Part shown: positions 32,530-42,984 of the stretch, piece by piece
How the letters are laid out: the number at the start of each line of letters is the position of its first letter
How positions within the stretch are numbered: the first letter of the stretch is position 1
NCBI GenBank assembly: GCA_977006965.1
Contig: OZ345359.1
Coordinates: forward strand, 2,914,001-2,978,000
Length of the DNA stretch: 64,000 nt
Reading direction: 5' to 3'
Source: Phymatolithon calcareum
Lineage: Eukaryota; Rhodophyta; Florideophyceae; Hapalidiales
Translations under genes and position numbers: made by a program
The notes under the pieces: model-generated
The model's database searches: none
Seen by the model: only the letters and a program-made list of their open reading frames with translations
What the model was told of the DNA's origin: nothing

Positions 32530-33480
32530 GCTTGTGCTCGTCTCTGTGTTGCTTGTCTCTGTCTTGACTTGAGTAGTCGTCTTCTGTGCGACCTGTGCGA
32601 GTCTTAGCCCTGGACCCATGTTCCATCAAAAAGAGGTCTAGAAATTTCAGAATCCATTACTTACAATACGTCGAGTTCGTACATCGATAACTACCAGTTA
32701 AGAGAAGCTAGATACAAGCATGATGATGCTGACAGCGACCAGTCATCACAAGATGTAGTCTTCTTATTTGAAAACTGTAAACCTTTTCGCGGACTCTGGT
32801 CTCTCTGCATTGTCGAAGACTGATTAGAAAAGAAAGAGTTTCAGCAAAGGACTTACGATCACAGCTCGAATAATTGCGTCACGTTAAAGGCTCATGAAAA
32901 GATGCTTTACCACTCAAAATGCTTTCTCTGGTTCACGCTCACGGCCATAGGCTCCAGCTGAAATGCCAGAAGCTCCTCAGTTCCTTAAGGTCCATTTCGC
33001 TGTGGACTTCAATGCTGTGTCGGAGGCTTTTGAATTTATACAACGGCGAACGAATTCACTTGAACAAAACTGCAGCAATAGTTGTGGCTTGAAGTCAGCT
33101 ACAATGCTAGTTATGAGCGTATGGAGAAAGAGAGACTATAGACGAGCAACTAGGTAGAGGAGATGACTGGACCGATGAGACGTTTCGACAATGGCCTGTC
33201 AGAAACAGAGTAGGAAAGCCATGCGGAATTCTGAAAGCTTTTACGTATGTTTTGAAGAGAATGTGCCTCGTTCTACAGAATATCAGTTTGCATGCTGTCT
33301 TTAAGTTCCAAGTACACTTGTTCCAAGAGAAAGGACTGCATTGCAATCACAGTCTAAAGTACTGGGAAAAGTTTAATTCACTCTACAGCGAAACTCTGTT
33401 CAAGGTCACTCTCTTGCGTCTCATACTATTGGGTCTCTTAAATGAAGAAGTCCTTGAAAGTTGTTCGTCGTGATTATCGA
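32530..33480 (+). pseudogene. Helicase element fragment (C-terminal third)
   Basis: The plus strand carries decayed sequence equivalent to the zinc region and tail of the near-complete helicase: CDLCES-like Cys residues near 32590, KRGLEISESITY near 32630, HSSNNCVTLKA near 32870 and, in 32963-33157, NSCGLKSATMLVMSVWRK. Stops are frequent. The shared 3' flank continues to about 33480 (LKVVRRDYRNFSK in place of SSRLSKFLQ). Confidence 0.75.
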
Positions 33481-33739
33481 AATTTTTCCAAACGACCCTC
33501 TGCGGCACTATCCAGTCGTGGGATATTTCTTTTCAACTCTGCTTCTTTGAGACCATGCCTGTATCCGCTTGTGCTGGTGCATCTTCACTTAATCTTTACC
33601 CAAGCATCGCCAGAGATCTCACAACGAGGGGAAGAAATTGCAGGCTTGCGAGAAAAGAATTTTACAGCTACTCACACCACAGCCATGTGTTATAGCAGAG
33701 GCATTCCTGACACCGTTCTGGGTGCCGACCATGAAAAGA

Positions 33740-33950
33740 ACTGAAAAGAACTGGCCTTTTGGGGACAGAGGCGTACCGCAGGGGTCTCTTCTCAGTCCAA
33801 AATCTTCATAAATCAGTTTTCAAAACGTATGGAAGAATTTGGACGAGATTGAGTCGACATTCCTTCCATCCTCTTCCAGATGACGTAATACTCCTAGCGG
33901 AATCGCCTCCCGCTCTACAAGCATTGCTACAGAACCAATCATTGACGCCC
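33740..33950 (+). pseudogene. LINE reverse transcriptase palm fragment (plus strand)
   Basis: The frame at 33767 reads RGVPQGSLLSP, the reverse transcriptase block before the catalytic box. In a shifted frame LPDDVILLAESPPALQALLQ (33857-33916) is the catalytic F/L-x-D-D box with its usual followers. The two blocks are too close together, so the sequence between them has been deleted. Confidence 0.7.
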
Positions 33951-33954
33951 AGCT

Positions 33955-34690
33955 CATTTGTTCCGCGAATTCATCCATGACGATTCTGTAGAGTCTTAGA
34001 CAGAGGGAAAAAATTTGTGGGACCCTCCTATGCACTACAAACCATTTTTTGTTCGCAGCACCATATTTGGCAACCGAGGACGGTGTGAGGGGCGCCTCGG
34101 CCATTGCGCAGATGTCCTAGGGTAGTAATTGTCTCATTCTGTTTACCAAGTGTGCTCTCGGAGTTGTGTCGTAGGCAGCCATAAGGGCCAATACTGCTAC
34201 CCACCTCCGATCCTCTTTTAATTGCTTAGTAGCTCTTAGAATAGAGACCTCAGTGCTCTTTCCCCTTTGGAGCCCAAGCTGATACTTGTGGTTTGAGTAT
34301 ACAGTGGGCAGCATCATGTCTATTGCTGTTTCAGAGATTTTCCTCAGTGGCTCAGCAGAGAGATCGGACGTACGTATCCGTGGTCTTTGTGCGTCCCCTT
34401 CATGTCTAATGGGACGAGGAGTGTATTCTACCAGTACAGAAGCGTGTCCTCACACCTCCTACAGGCCTCCCAAACGGCTGCAACCACTTCAGCTTTAAGT
34501 GTTATTTCGAATTTAAGCATTTCAGTCTTCATCTTTTCCAAGCAAGGTGCCTTTCCTTTGAGCGTTTTTCGGATAGCCGATTCAATTCTTCTCCTCATGC
34601 CCTCAAAGAAGTAGAGTTTCCTTAGACAAAGTTTGACATTTTTCTGTGTTATGGCATGTCTAGGAAATGTGCGCGGAGAAATTAGCACAA
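33955..34690 (-). pseudogene. LINE reverse transcriptase N-terminal half (minus strand)
   Basis: Read from 34690 down: AIRKTLKGKAPCLEKMKTEM, then YQLGLQRGKSTEVSILRAT, WVAVLALMAAYDTTPRAHLV and RRVPQIFSLCLRLYRIVMDE. These correspond to the successive reverse transcriptase blocks (G-K-A-P-G-x-D, Q-x-G-F-R-x-G-x-S-T, D-x-x-x-A-Y-D, G-V-P-Q-G-S-x-L-S-P). Stops near 34432 and 34118 interrupt it. It ends facing the plus-strand LINE fragment, so two copies meet tail to tail around 33945-33960. Confidence 0.75.
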
Positions 34691-35190
34691 TTCATCGGGG
34701 TTTCTGTCATCTTGTTCCCTCATTCTCCTTGATCTCGGGGATGTATTTTTGATACTGCTCTTTCCTCCTCTTTTTCACCAAGGCTCTAATTTGATAATTA
34801 CACTCGTGGAAACGACCCCAGTCTTCCGATGAGTGGGATGATCAGGCTTTCCGGTAGATTTCCTTCGCTTCAGTGCCATTTTGTCGAGCTACGAACTTAA
34901 AAATGACTTGTAGCGTACCAGGATGTGACCTCTGGCTCTCTAAAGCATGTTCACAGCAAACCACGCCATATAGAGAAGTCCCCTTTCAAAGATTCAAAAT
35001 GTTTGCAGGCTTAGACACTCTGAGCGGATGTAGACTCTGCGGTCTTTCTTTCAACAGACTTTCGAAGATCAATATTGCAGAAAACTATTCTCTCAGAGAT
35101 AAGGAACAATTGAGAAAAGCATTAACACAAGCCGACGAAGACAAAAAGAGGCAGAGTTTTAAAGAAACATTCAAAGTATGGACAGTGTCA
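34691..35190 (+). other. Short Cys-containing ORF, unrecognised
   Basis: Between the LINE and the helicase 3' flank a plus-strand frame from an ATG near 34903 to 35206 starts TCSVPGC and later has GCRLCG, a C-x4-C ... C-x2-C pattern that might bind zinc. The spacing does not match a THAP or C2H2 domain. It may be chance. Confidence 0.25.
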
Positions 35191-35392
35191 AAGGGTGCTG
35201 GTCTGTAAAAATTTTGATAAGCGAGACGAACAACTTTCCAGGAGTGGTGGATATAAAAGACAGACCAAGTGGCATGAAATGCCTAAGAGTGATATTGTCT
35301 TTGGCCAGTACTTTGGAATGTGACTTGTACAGAGAGCTTTAATTTTGGAGCGAGTGTACCAGGAGCACGAAGATGACATGGAAATTGATTTA

Positions 35393-38300
35393 CTATAGAA
35401 AGAGGCACATTTCTTTCAAAACCCACTTAAAAGCTTTCAGAATTCCACAGGGCTTTCCCATTCTGTCTCTGACAAGCCAGTCTCCAAACTTCTCATCGGT
35501 CCAGTCGTCTCCTCCACCTAGTAGCTCCTCTATAATCTTTTCCCGGAAGGCTCCAGTACTCTTGCCCCATATACTCATAACGAGCATTATCCCCGACTTG
35601 AAGACACAGCTCTTGCTGTAGTTATTGTTCAAATGAATGCGTGCGCCGTTGTACAAGTACAAAAAGCACCCGACACAGCAATGAAGTCCACTTGGAGATG
35701 GACCTTGAAGCACTGGACACCTGCTGGCTGTGTGTCTGGAGCCTATGACCGTGAAGGTCAAGCAGCGAAAGCATTTTGAATGATTCGCCTTCTTCTCACA
35801 CGCCTTGAATTTGATACAATTGTCAGAACTGTGCTCGTACTTCCTTGGCTGAAACTGTTTCTTGTCCAACCAGTCCTGAACAATGCAGAGGGAGCAGAGT
35901 CCGCGAAGCGCTTCACAATTTTCCCGCAAGAAAATTAAATCTTGTGATGTCTGGTCTCTGTCCACATCAGCAATCCTGGATCTAGTTTCCCTTGATTGAT
36001 CGTTATCGGTATATGAACTCAGCTTCTCGAATGGAACGGATTCTGATACTTCGAGACTTCTCTTAGATGGAACATGTGTCCTGGACGAAGATTCGCACAC
36101 GTCGCACTGAGGAGAGCAATCCACCTGAGAGCAGAGACGAGCAGTGCTTGCGTCATTAAGAAAATTCTCAATCCGCTGACGTCGACATGAACTTGTGTCT
36201 CGAGCCCAGGCCTCAAATGAGCCCTCGCCTTCTCCTTCAACGTAATTCTCGCCCATGTTTGCATTTTGAAGGTGCTGCCCATTAAAATGAACAACAATTC
36301 TTGCGTCACGTCCATCACGTCCTGCTCTTCCAGCGGCTTGCCAGAATCTAACGAGCGAACGACAGCTTCCAGCAAAAATAACAGCTCGAACGTCTTTGGC
36401 ATCAATTCCAGTCAGAAATTTCTCAGTAGCGACCATGACTACTGTGAATCTTGTATGTTCACGCCACTTTTGCACACTTCGCTCCAGCTCCATGTCCTCC
36501 ATTTTGCCATGGCATTTTAAAATGCATATGTTTTCAGACAAGTATATAGACTGAAGTGAGTCCTCAATAACGTTTGCGTGGTTAGTGGTCAGACACGGAA
36601 CAAGAATCTTTCCAGTCGTAGAGTTGAGAGCGCGATGGATCTCCTCAACTGATTTCAAAACACTGCTCATCATTACACTAGTAGAACTAGTTGCCAGAAT
36701 GTTCACTTGTAACGTGAGATTGTGCCGGGAGCAGTCTCCACGAATGACGATTAAACTAGCCCTGGATACATTGAATCCCTCAGCTATGCGATGTAGAAGA
36801 CGGTTTGGAGCAGTAGCAGTAAGAAAGACAATTGGAACGCGGAAAGTCCCGTTCCGAATGGCTTTGCAGCCTGACATACAGTTTCTGAAACTGTCAGACA
36901 TTGGGAACTCGTGAGCCTCATCCACAACGATGCGACGTACTCTATTCCTAGCACATGCAAAACTTCTCATTATTTCCGTGAACGCTCGCCCTGGAAGATC
37001 TTCAGGAGAGACAAGAATTATACCTCCGTTCTCCCCGAATTGGTTTTGTGACACTTCATGTAAGCTTAGAGTCTGAACTCCTGCCGACTCGAACCGCTTT
37101 CTGCATTCTTGACGAAGCTCCTTCAGTGGAGAGATCCATACCGTTATCATCCTCTCAAACAATATAGGGCCCAGAACGACGGCTGTTTTTCCTGAACCAG
37201 TCCCGAGAATTATCGCGAGGTCCTTCGTTTCTCGATAGACAGAATTCATAGCTAGTTCCTGCTCATGGCTTCGAAACTTTGCGTCCGGCAGAGAGCAAGC
37301 CTTTTGCAGCGCTTGAGCTGCATTAAACGTGCGATCGCTGACCAATATTTTGGTTTCATCGTTCAGATCCATGGAGGCTATTTGAGCTTGCTCTTCGGTC
37401 TCGAAAAGACCCCTTGATGCTGTGGCCATAGCGGGGACTTGAGCATGAGCAAGCGACATTGTCCCGATCTCCCCAAGCATTTTGATTGCTTCAAAGTATC
37501 CGATGGCTTGTACGGCACGACGAAGATACTCTTTGGCTTCTCCATCCTTACTGATTTCATTGATGGCGTCTTGTTCATAGCTCAGCGCTGCTGGCAGGGT
37601 ACGACTCGCACTTGTGGATGAAATGATGGCTTCCGTGTTCTTTTGTACGGCACTGGCAAGCTCTTTAAAAGCTTTTGTCGCCTCGCTGTTTCGATCATCA
37701 CCATGCACTCCCAGAGTCGGCAATGATGGCTTTCGAACTCCCAGGTCAACGTGCCAGTCGTGGGATGCTTTTTGAAACATACGCATATCTAGAGCAGTGT
37801 TCTTTCCGCTCGTTCCTTGAAACGAATCCTCAATGCGGGAATAAAATGCTTCTGCAGCATGTACGGAATGACCACCTTGTAGTATTGCAGCTTCTTGAAC
37901 GTCTTTCTTGGAAATATTTGATGTCTTAGCACCGGCAGCAAGATTCATAACAGCCCGAACAGCGACACTCCCTCTATATTTCGAGTAGCCCCTTTGCCAT
38001 TGCCTATAATCACTGAATGAAAGCGGAAATTCAAACTCTTCAAAAAGCTTATTCATTACGTGCGCAACCTGCCTTGGCAGCATCGTATCAGCGCACAGAA
38101 GAGTCCAACGGCTGTTCATCTTCTCGATGTCCAGGTTTTCTCCCGATTCTCCTTGAGTGGTTGCCTTCTTTTCGTCTTGCGAGTTACGGAATAAGCAAAC
38201 AACATGGTGTACGAGCAGCAAATACGACTTGACGAGGTATGTTGTCTCGGCATCCAAGTGACGAGTTAGGAAATTGACAGCTCCCATTTTAAGCACGCTC

Positions 38301-39751
38301 ATTTTGCTATAGTAGGGTGCCAAGATGCACTCTGATCCCACAAAGAAAACAGTCCTTCTTCCGCATGGCTTGTTAATAACACTGTTGACGCCAAACTCTG
38401 TTCCTCTTCCTGGAGCCCCACCAGAAATATGCATCGCAAAGACGAGGTACTCAGCAACTCTGTCTGCCTTCCTTGTCCAGATGTGCAACTCAGACTCAGA
38501 CATTGAGAAGACTCCGGAGCTTAAAACCCAATCATTACAAAATTGAATAAACTGCTTGTTGCGGGGGTCTGACTTAAAGGAGTATCCCGTTTTCTTCTCA
38601 GAGATTCGATCAACCATGTCTCTTTGCTTCTCTCTGAAATTTGGAGGTAGTGGTTTTCCTTTGAATAACCCAAAGGTTCCAAATATCTCCAAGTGAATCT
38701 TTCGTTGAATACGCTTTAGGACCTCTCCGACTTGAGCTGCGCTGACCTCGATACCATTGATAAACCCGCAATTATCGTGATCAGGATGATCACAAACGGT
38801 ATAAGTAATTTTTTCCATCTCTGTTTCACGAAGACGGCGGCATTGGGAGCGTAGATCAGAGAGCATGCAAACACCGCTTTTTGCACCAAATTGGAGGAGT
38901 CTTTTGACGAGACAGAGCGCATCATCTTCCGTATTCAGCGTGTTGTACACCTTGACAGCCATCAATGCAACACAAGATACAAAATGAAGGGGGCCCGAAA
39001 TTATTGACGACACCTCAGTGCCAAGACGAAATCTTGGTAGATCGCCTTCCTTTCCTGTCACACAGACGCATGTTGCGTAGGCGTACATGAAAAGGCTTGA
39101 AGGGCCTTCATTCAGGGTTCCTTCTTCGAAAAAAAGACTGAACAGAAAATCGTGAATGTACTTGGTTGTGTTCAAGTGGCCATTGGATGCTTCTGTTACG
39201 AGTACGTCCGCGAAGGCCTTCTGATGATCCGACATGGGAATCGACGGAAACCAGCTTTCTTCTTCGCTCTCCTTATCAAGGAACACCCTGCAGGCCATGA
39301 GCAGGAGATTCGTTGTGTGTTGCAGATACTTTTCCAGTGTGCCTACAGCAGATTCATCTTCGAGGAAAGTGAAATGCTTTGTCTTCTCTGTCGATCCTGA
39401 TGTTGCAATCTCAAGGTAGGTTCCAGGAAATAGGTTACCGATTTTTCCAAGAGACTTGGCCTCATCGTAGTAAGTTCTCAGTGAATCTCGAATTGCGAGA
39501 ACAGCTGACTGTGAAAGTCCTGCGGGCAGGTCAGTGGAGCCGGCGAGTAGAGCAATCGCGCCTTCCATGTCCATGTTATAGTGTTTCAGACGCTCTTGGG
39601 GCTTTGCGAGTAACACAAACGGACTGTGATGGCGGTGGTCCTGCGGCGTGTCTGCAATAACTAAGACATTCGCAGGATCATAGCTCTGTAGCTTCTCTCG
39701 TACTCCGGAATCATCGGTTGAAGCACGGGATGCTAGGGGCTCGCTCTCGAT
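35393..39751 (-). CDS. RecQ-like DEAH helicase with tyrosine-recombinase-like region (near-complete copy)
   Basis: One frame of about 1450 codons is open on the minus strand. Numbering from the TTG at 39754, the order is as follows. An N-terminal region of unknown fold comes first. A segment with GGAPGRGTEF (R450), YYSK (K484), DYRQWQR (R584), GGHS (H629) and AFY (Y638) follows. A linker leads to a RecQ-like motor: GTGSGKT at 851-857, DEAH at 945-948, LTATAP at 978-983, TGID at 1115-1118 and QAAGRAGRDG at 1139-1148. A RecQ-type zinc segment follows (C1190-RRQ, C1213, C1217, C1220), then a Cys-rich tail. The family, with OrsD-type zinc fingers at its N-terminus, is known from fungi, often near telomeres. 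It should unwind DNA 3' to 5' in the nucleus. Its upstream partner frame (39711-40232) supplies the zinc fingers. This is the only copy in the window without internal stops. Confidence 0.85.
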   Translation of the reverse strand: MESEPLASRASTDDSGVREKLQSYDPANVLVIADTPQDHRHHSPFVLLAKPQERLKHYNMDMEGAIALLAGSTDLPAGLSQSAVLAIRDSLRTYYDEAKSLGKIGNLFPGTYLEIATSGSTEKTKHFTFLEDESAVGTLEKYLQHTTNLLLMACRVFLDKESEEESWFPSIPMSDHQKAFADVLVTEASNGHLNTTKYIHDFLFSLFFEEGTLNEGPSSLFMYAYATCVCVTGKEGDLPRFRLGTEVSSIISGPLHFVSCVALMAVKVYNTLNTEDDALCLVKRLLQFGAKSGVCMLSDLRSQCRRLRETEMEKITYTVCDHPDHDNCGFINGIEVSAAQVGEVLKRIQRKIHLEIFGTFGLFKGKPLPPNFREKQRDMVDRISEKKTGYSFKSDPRNKQFIQFCNDWVLSSGVFSMSESELHIWTRKADRVAEYLVFAMHISGGAPGRGTEFGVNSVINKPCGRRTVFFVGSECILAPYYSKMSVLKMGAVNFLTRHLDAETTYLVKSYLLLVHHVVCLFRNSQDEKKATTQGESGENLDIEKMNSRWTLLCADTMLPRQVAHVMNKLFEEFEFPLSFSDYRQWQRGYSKYRGSVAVRAVMNLAAGAKTSNISKKDVQEAAILQGGHSVHAAEAFYSRIEDSFQGTSGKNTALDMRMFQKASHDWHVDLGVRKPSLPTLGVHGDDRNSEATKAFKELASAVQKNTEAIISSTSASRTLPAALSYEQDAINEISKDGEAKEYLRRAVQAIGYFEAIKMLGEIGTMSLAHAQVPAMATASRGLFETEEQAQIASMDLNDETKILVSDRTFNAAQALQKACSLPDAKFRSHEQELAMNSVYRETKDLAIILGTGSGKTAVVLGPILFERMITVWISPLKELRQECRKRFESAGVQTLSLHEVSQNQFGENGGIILVSPEDLPGRAFTEIMRSFACARNRVRRIVVDEAHEFPMSDSFRNCMSGCKAIRNGTFRVPIVFLTATAPNRLLHRIAEGFNVSRASLIVIRGDCSRHNLTLQVNILATSSTSVMMSSVLKSVEEIHRALNSTTGKILVPCLTTNHANVIEDSLQSIYLSENICILKCHGKMEDMELERSVQKWREHTRFTVVMVATEKFLTGIDAKDVRAVIFAGSCRSLVRFWQAAGRAGRDGRDARIVVHFNGQHLQNANMGENYVEGEGEGSFEAWARDTSSCRRQRIENFLNDASTARLCSQVDCSPQCDVCESSSRTHVPSKRSLEVSESVPFEKLSSYTDNDQSRETRSRIADVDRDQTSQDLIFLRENCEALRGLCSLCIVQDWLDKKQFQPRKYEHSSDNCIKFKACEKKANHSKCFRCLTFTVIGSRHTASRCPVLQGPSPSGLHCCVGCFLYLYNGARIHLNNNYSKSCVFKSGIMLVMSIWGKSTGAFREKIIEELLGGGDDWTDEKFGDWLVRDRMGKPCGILKAFKWVLKEMCLFL

Positions 39752-40232
39752 CAAGACCGGAAAAAAACATTCTTGCCCCCTTTTTCTTTGAGAGTGACTG
39801 TGCGCTTACAAAAGTTGCGTTACTCCAGTAGCTTGCGAAACCGCAACGTACACTATGCTTTTCTTTCAGATGAGATCTAAAGCACCTCAGGGACTTGAAG
39901 AGAGCGGGGCACAGATGACATCTTCTAGTTTGTTCAACTCTCAAACCGGGTAGTTTCGGAAGCGGAGTCAACACGGAAGTCCTGCATCGATAGAGCGCCA
40001 CAGTTTCCTCATCTTCATGAAATGTACCCCTCACCGAGAGCAGAGCATCATATAGCTTGCGCTGCGCTTCAGCATGAAGCTCGTGCTTGTTCTTTGCATG
40101 GCTTTTAAAAGCTTGTGTAGAGCTCATGGAAAACTCAGTTTGGCAAGGTTCGCAAATAAACCCACAGATTTGCGGAGTAGGAAGAATTCTGTAGGAGCGG
40201 AGAAGCTCAAGATCGCTCATTTTGTCTCCCAT
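39711..40232 (-). CDS. OrsD-type double C2H2 zinc-finger N-terminus of the helicase, split by a frameshift
   Basis: The most likely start is the ATG at 40232 (MGDKMSDLELL) rather than upstream GTG codons, because the first ordered segment begins there. Two zinc fingers follow: C27-x2-C30 with H45 and H50, and C105-x2-C108 with H121 and H126. This paired layout is that of the OrsD-like domain found ahead of RecQ helicases in fungi. The frame ends at 39711, 43 bases inside the helicase frame. Joining them needs a one-base change near the homopolymers at 39760-39785 (seven A and runs of C and T on the plus strand). The gene may therefore be newly broken, or the sequence may contain a homopolymer error. 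A shortened relic of this part exists at 47160-47330. Confidence 0.75.
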   Translation of the reverse strand: MGDKMSDLELLRSYRILPTPQICGFICEPCQTEFSMSSTQAFKSHAKNKHELHAEAQRKLYDALLSVRGTFHEDEETVALYRCRTSVLTPLPKLPGLRVEQTRRCHLCPALFKSLRCFRSHLKEKHSVRCGFASYWSNATFVSAQSLSKKKGARMFFSGLDRERAPSIPCFNR

Positions 40233-40359
40233 CGAAGAGAATGCAGTGGCAGAATTGGGAGCAAATCGAGCCTGGAGCGAAAGGTTTTGATAACAGTGAG
40301 TAAATTCTAAAGTGATTTTTGCTACTTGATAGAGCCCCTGAACCTGGAGATTAGGCACA

Positions 40360-40735
40360 AAAAAGCTCTTTCATTATTGATTTCCGACCGGATCGTAGTC
40401 TCTACAGAACTGAAGCAATCGCACCCGTGGGACAAGGCTCTTCCGTTATCAGTCCTGACTATTTTCGGGTACTTGAAGTCGGTCTGGGCTTTCTAAAGTA
40501 CATCTCAATATTCTCAGCTTATTTGAAACGAAGTCCTGCAAAAATAAAAGACTGCTGCTTTTGAGTGTACAGTAATTCAAAGATGACCGCTGGCACTGTA
40601 TCATGCGAGGTCTATAGTGTCATATTGTTCTTGATTTTTGATTCCAATCGTGAATTGCCGATCACCGAACGAAACTTATATATCTCGGCACGCGCTGCGG
40701 CAGGTGTCTTGCTTGTCGAAAGCGCCCATAGATAT
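40360..40735. repeat. Upstream flank of the helicase gene, duplicated at 47440-47870
   Basis: Sequence upstream of the helicase start recurs beside the relic at 46.1-47.4 kb (for example GACCGGATCGTAGTCTCTAC at about 40388 and 47450), so the repeated unit includes non-coding 5' sequence. It may hold the promoter; an AT-rich TATATA lies near 40677. The shared flank resumes at 43640-43980 in this copy and directly after in the other. Confidence 0.7.
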
Positions 40736-41917
40736 GATGACTTTATCGCTTCGCACTCTTCAGCAACAGCGGCAGTCCACGAGGAATGGAGAGAAAGGGC
40801 TTGTACTAAACGTCAATACAGTACAGTACAGTAGCTTGTTCCGAACGCATATGGTATCATATCTATCCTTTCTATCGGCCAAGTGGTAACCGCACAAAAG
40901 CGTGCATATAAAACACAATTACTGAAGGAAGAGTACAGTACTTGTCTTTTGCGTCCACACAGTGCCCTCAGGAACGAAGCATTATTCGATAATGACGTGT
41001 TCAAAAATTGGAAAACTACGATAGCTGTACATTGGACTTGGTTTTATAATAATCGTATCATGGCAATAGAGCTGCTTCTACTGTATGTTAGGCGGCGAAA
41101 TAGTGGTATCCTGCTTGAAAAATAAGATTATTCTGTCATATCGACATTGCTCAAAATAGGATTGTTCGTACCGCAATACTGTCCGGCGCGCATTACTTTC
41201 AATATTCATGGATGTGTCCCTCGCGAAGATACGGGACTTTCCCTTGTATAAAAGAAGATCCGAAAGCGACTACAGCAGTAGAACAGTCTGAGTAAAAAAA
41301 AGAACAAGATACAGTAAACTCGGTTACTTTACAAAGAGGCTGCGAATACCTTCAATTTCCCGTCTTTGAGAGAGATGCTTGTAGATTTACAAAGACGCGA
41401 AGCCAAAAAACTGCATCCGTGATTCAAAGTTTGAAGCAAAGTACAAGTAATGGAAATAATATCAGCACTGGTTGTTCGGTGCTCCGGATTGGTACAAAGC
41501 AATCGGGCCGAAACAATAATGCTTTGCGTCAACAGATGGAGATGCTTTTACATCATAGTGCTTAGTGGCACCAAGTTTGTGTCTTTTGGCGTGGAGCAAT
41601 CAGACAACTTTCTAATCCGGATATACACGGAGAGCTGTAGGTAAAAATCTTGTCCGCTGAGCATTTCGGCCCTAGTTCAGAATATTGTTGAATTAAAGAA
41701 TTCTTGAAACACCCCGAAAAATCAGTAAACGTCTTCATTCAAATGCTCCTTGCTAGTTTGGAGCTCTTAACGGCTTCTTGGTATCACTTACTGTTTTTCT
41801 GCATCTTGACTCATCTTTTGATTCAACTTAACAAGCTACGCAGGTGGTAGAGTGTATTACAGTATCAATAGTTAAGCCTGCCGCAAATACTTAAGTCTTG
41901 GCCACACTTCTTTGTAC

Positions 41918-42243
41918 CAGGGGAATGTTATGGGGGGGGGGTGAGTATCACTGAGCTATTGTCATACTGCTTTTTCGGATTGTGTCTGTACTGTGTGTTT
42001 GATAAAAATTTGCAAGGATGAGTTGCTTCATAAAAAATGAGAATGAAAGCTGAAAATATGGCCTTCGTTGACCAAACATTGCGAACTTGCAATGTAGCGG
42101 TCGTTCTCGTTGCAGTATTTGATTTTTGATGAGAAACAATAAAACTATTCTGCAAAGAAGAGTTATTATTGATACAGCCCGAACTCATAATTTAGCCGGC
42201 ACAGCGATGTTATGCGTTTACTTCCCCCCATAACATTCCCCTG
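41918..42243. mobile_element. hAT-like non-autonomous element (MITE), ~326 bp
   Basis: Perfect 20-bp terminal inverted repeats (CAGGGGAATGTTATGGGGGG and its complement) bound the element. TTTGTAC flanks it on both sides (41911-41917 and 42244-42250). The right side continues with one more C, so the original duplication was probably the 8-bp TTTGTACC with one C lost at the left junction. CAGGG ends and an 8-bp duplication are typical of hAT elements. The interior is AT-rich and codes for nothing recognisable. Confidence 0.8.
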
Positions 42244-42764
42244 TTTGTACCCTTCCGCGGCATCGTGCAGCCAGAGCTCTTTTTTTCTTTTTTCTTGTGC
42301 TTAGTCTCTATTTTTGGAAATATGATGGGTTTTTTTGACTTTGATTTACAAAATCTCTAAAATTACTCTTAGAATCGGGAAATTTAATATATTCGGACCC
42401 TCATCGTAAAGAAACCGCCTGTACTATACTGTAGACAATGATCATTTTTTGCCCTCGGATCATTGTATTGCTGTAGTCTTACTGGGCTCTTATTTATATT
42501 CAAGCACATTCCCATTATCCTCGCATGAGGGCCATCCAATGTAGTTGAAAGAATTGCGCGACGAACAGTACTGCGGTACGATGAACCCTACCATGACACA
42601 AATCAATGTGACAGAATAATCCTATTTTTTCAACAGTATTCCACTACATCATCACCTAATATAAGATAAATCTATCACCATGACAAGATTTTTTTCAAGC
42701 CTAAACCCGTTTACAGTATACTGTAGGTTTTCCAGGTATTGAACTCACCAATACTGTATCGACA

Positions 42765-42843
42765 CCAGGGGAGCGCGGCACCATTTTGGCCCAAATCAAC
42801 AAAAAAACTATCGGGCCAAAGTGTTGCCGTGCTGCCCTAGTGG
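42765..42843. repeat. Imperfect hairpin, member 1 of a pair
   Basis: The arms (CCAGGGGAGCGCGGCACCAT...TTGGCCC and GGGCCAAAGTG...GCCGTGCTGCCCTAGTGG) pair over about 28 positions around an AT-rich loop. A related hairpin lies at 42985-43064. Confidence 0.6.
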
Positions 42844-42984
42844 AGTTTCACAACGTTCTTGAGAGCCCAGTGTCGAATCAATTTACGAGGACTGTACTCT
42901 CCATCAAGGAATTGTGCTTCATGTACACTTTTCTGTGAGGCTGACACTTCATCGACGGAAAGGATAGATATGACACAGATTCAC

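Noticed and set aside
34903-35206. THAP-type zinc domain starting TCSVPGC
   Set aside because: The later Cys/His spacing and the invariant Trp and Pro of THAP domains are missing.
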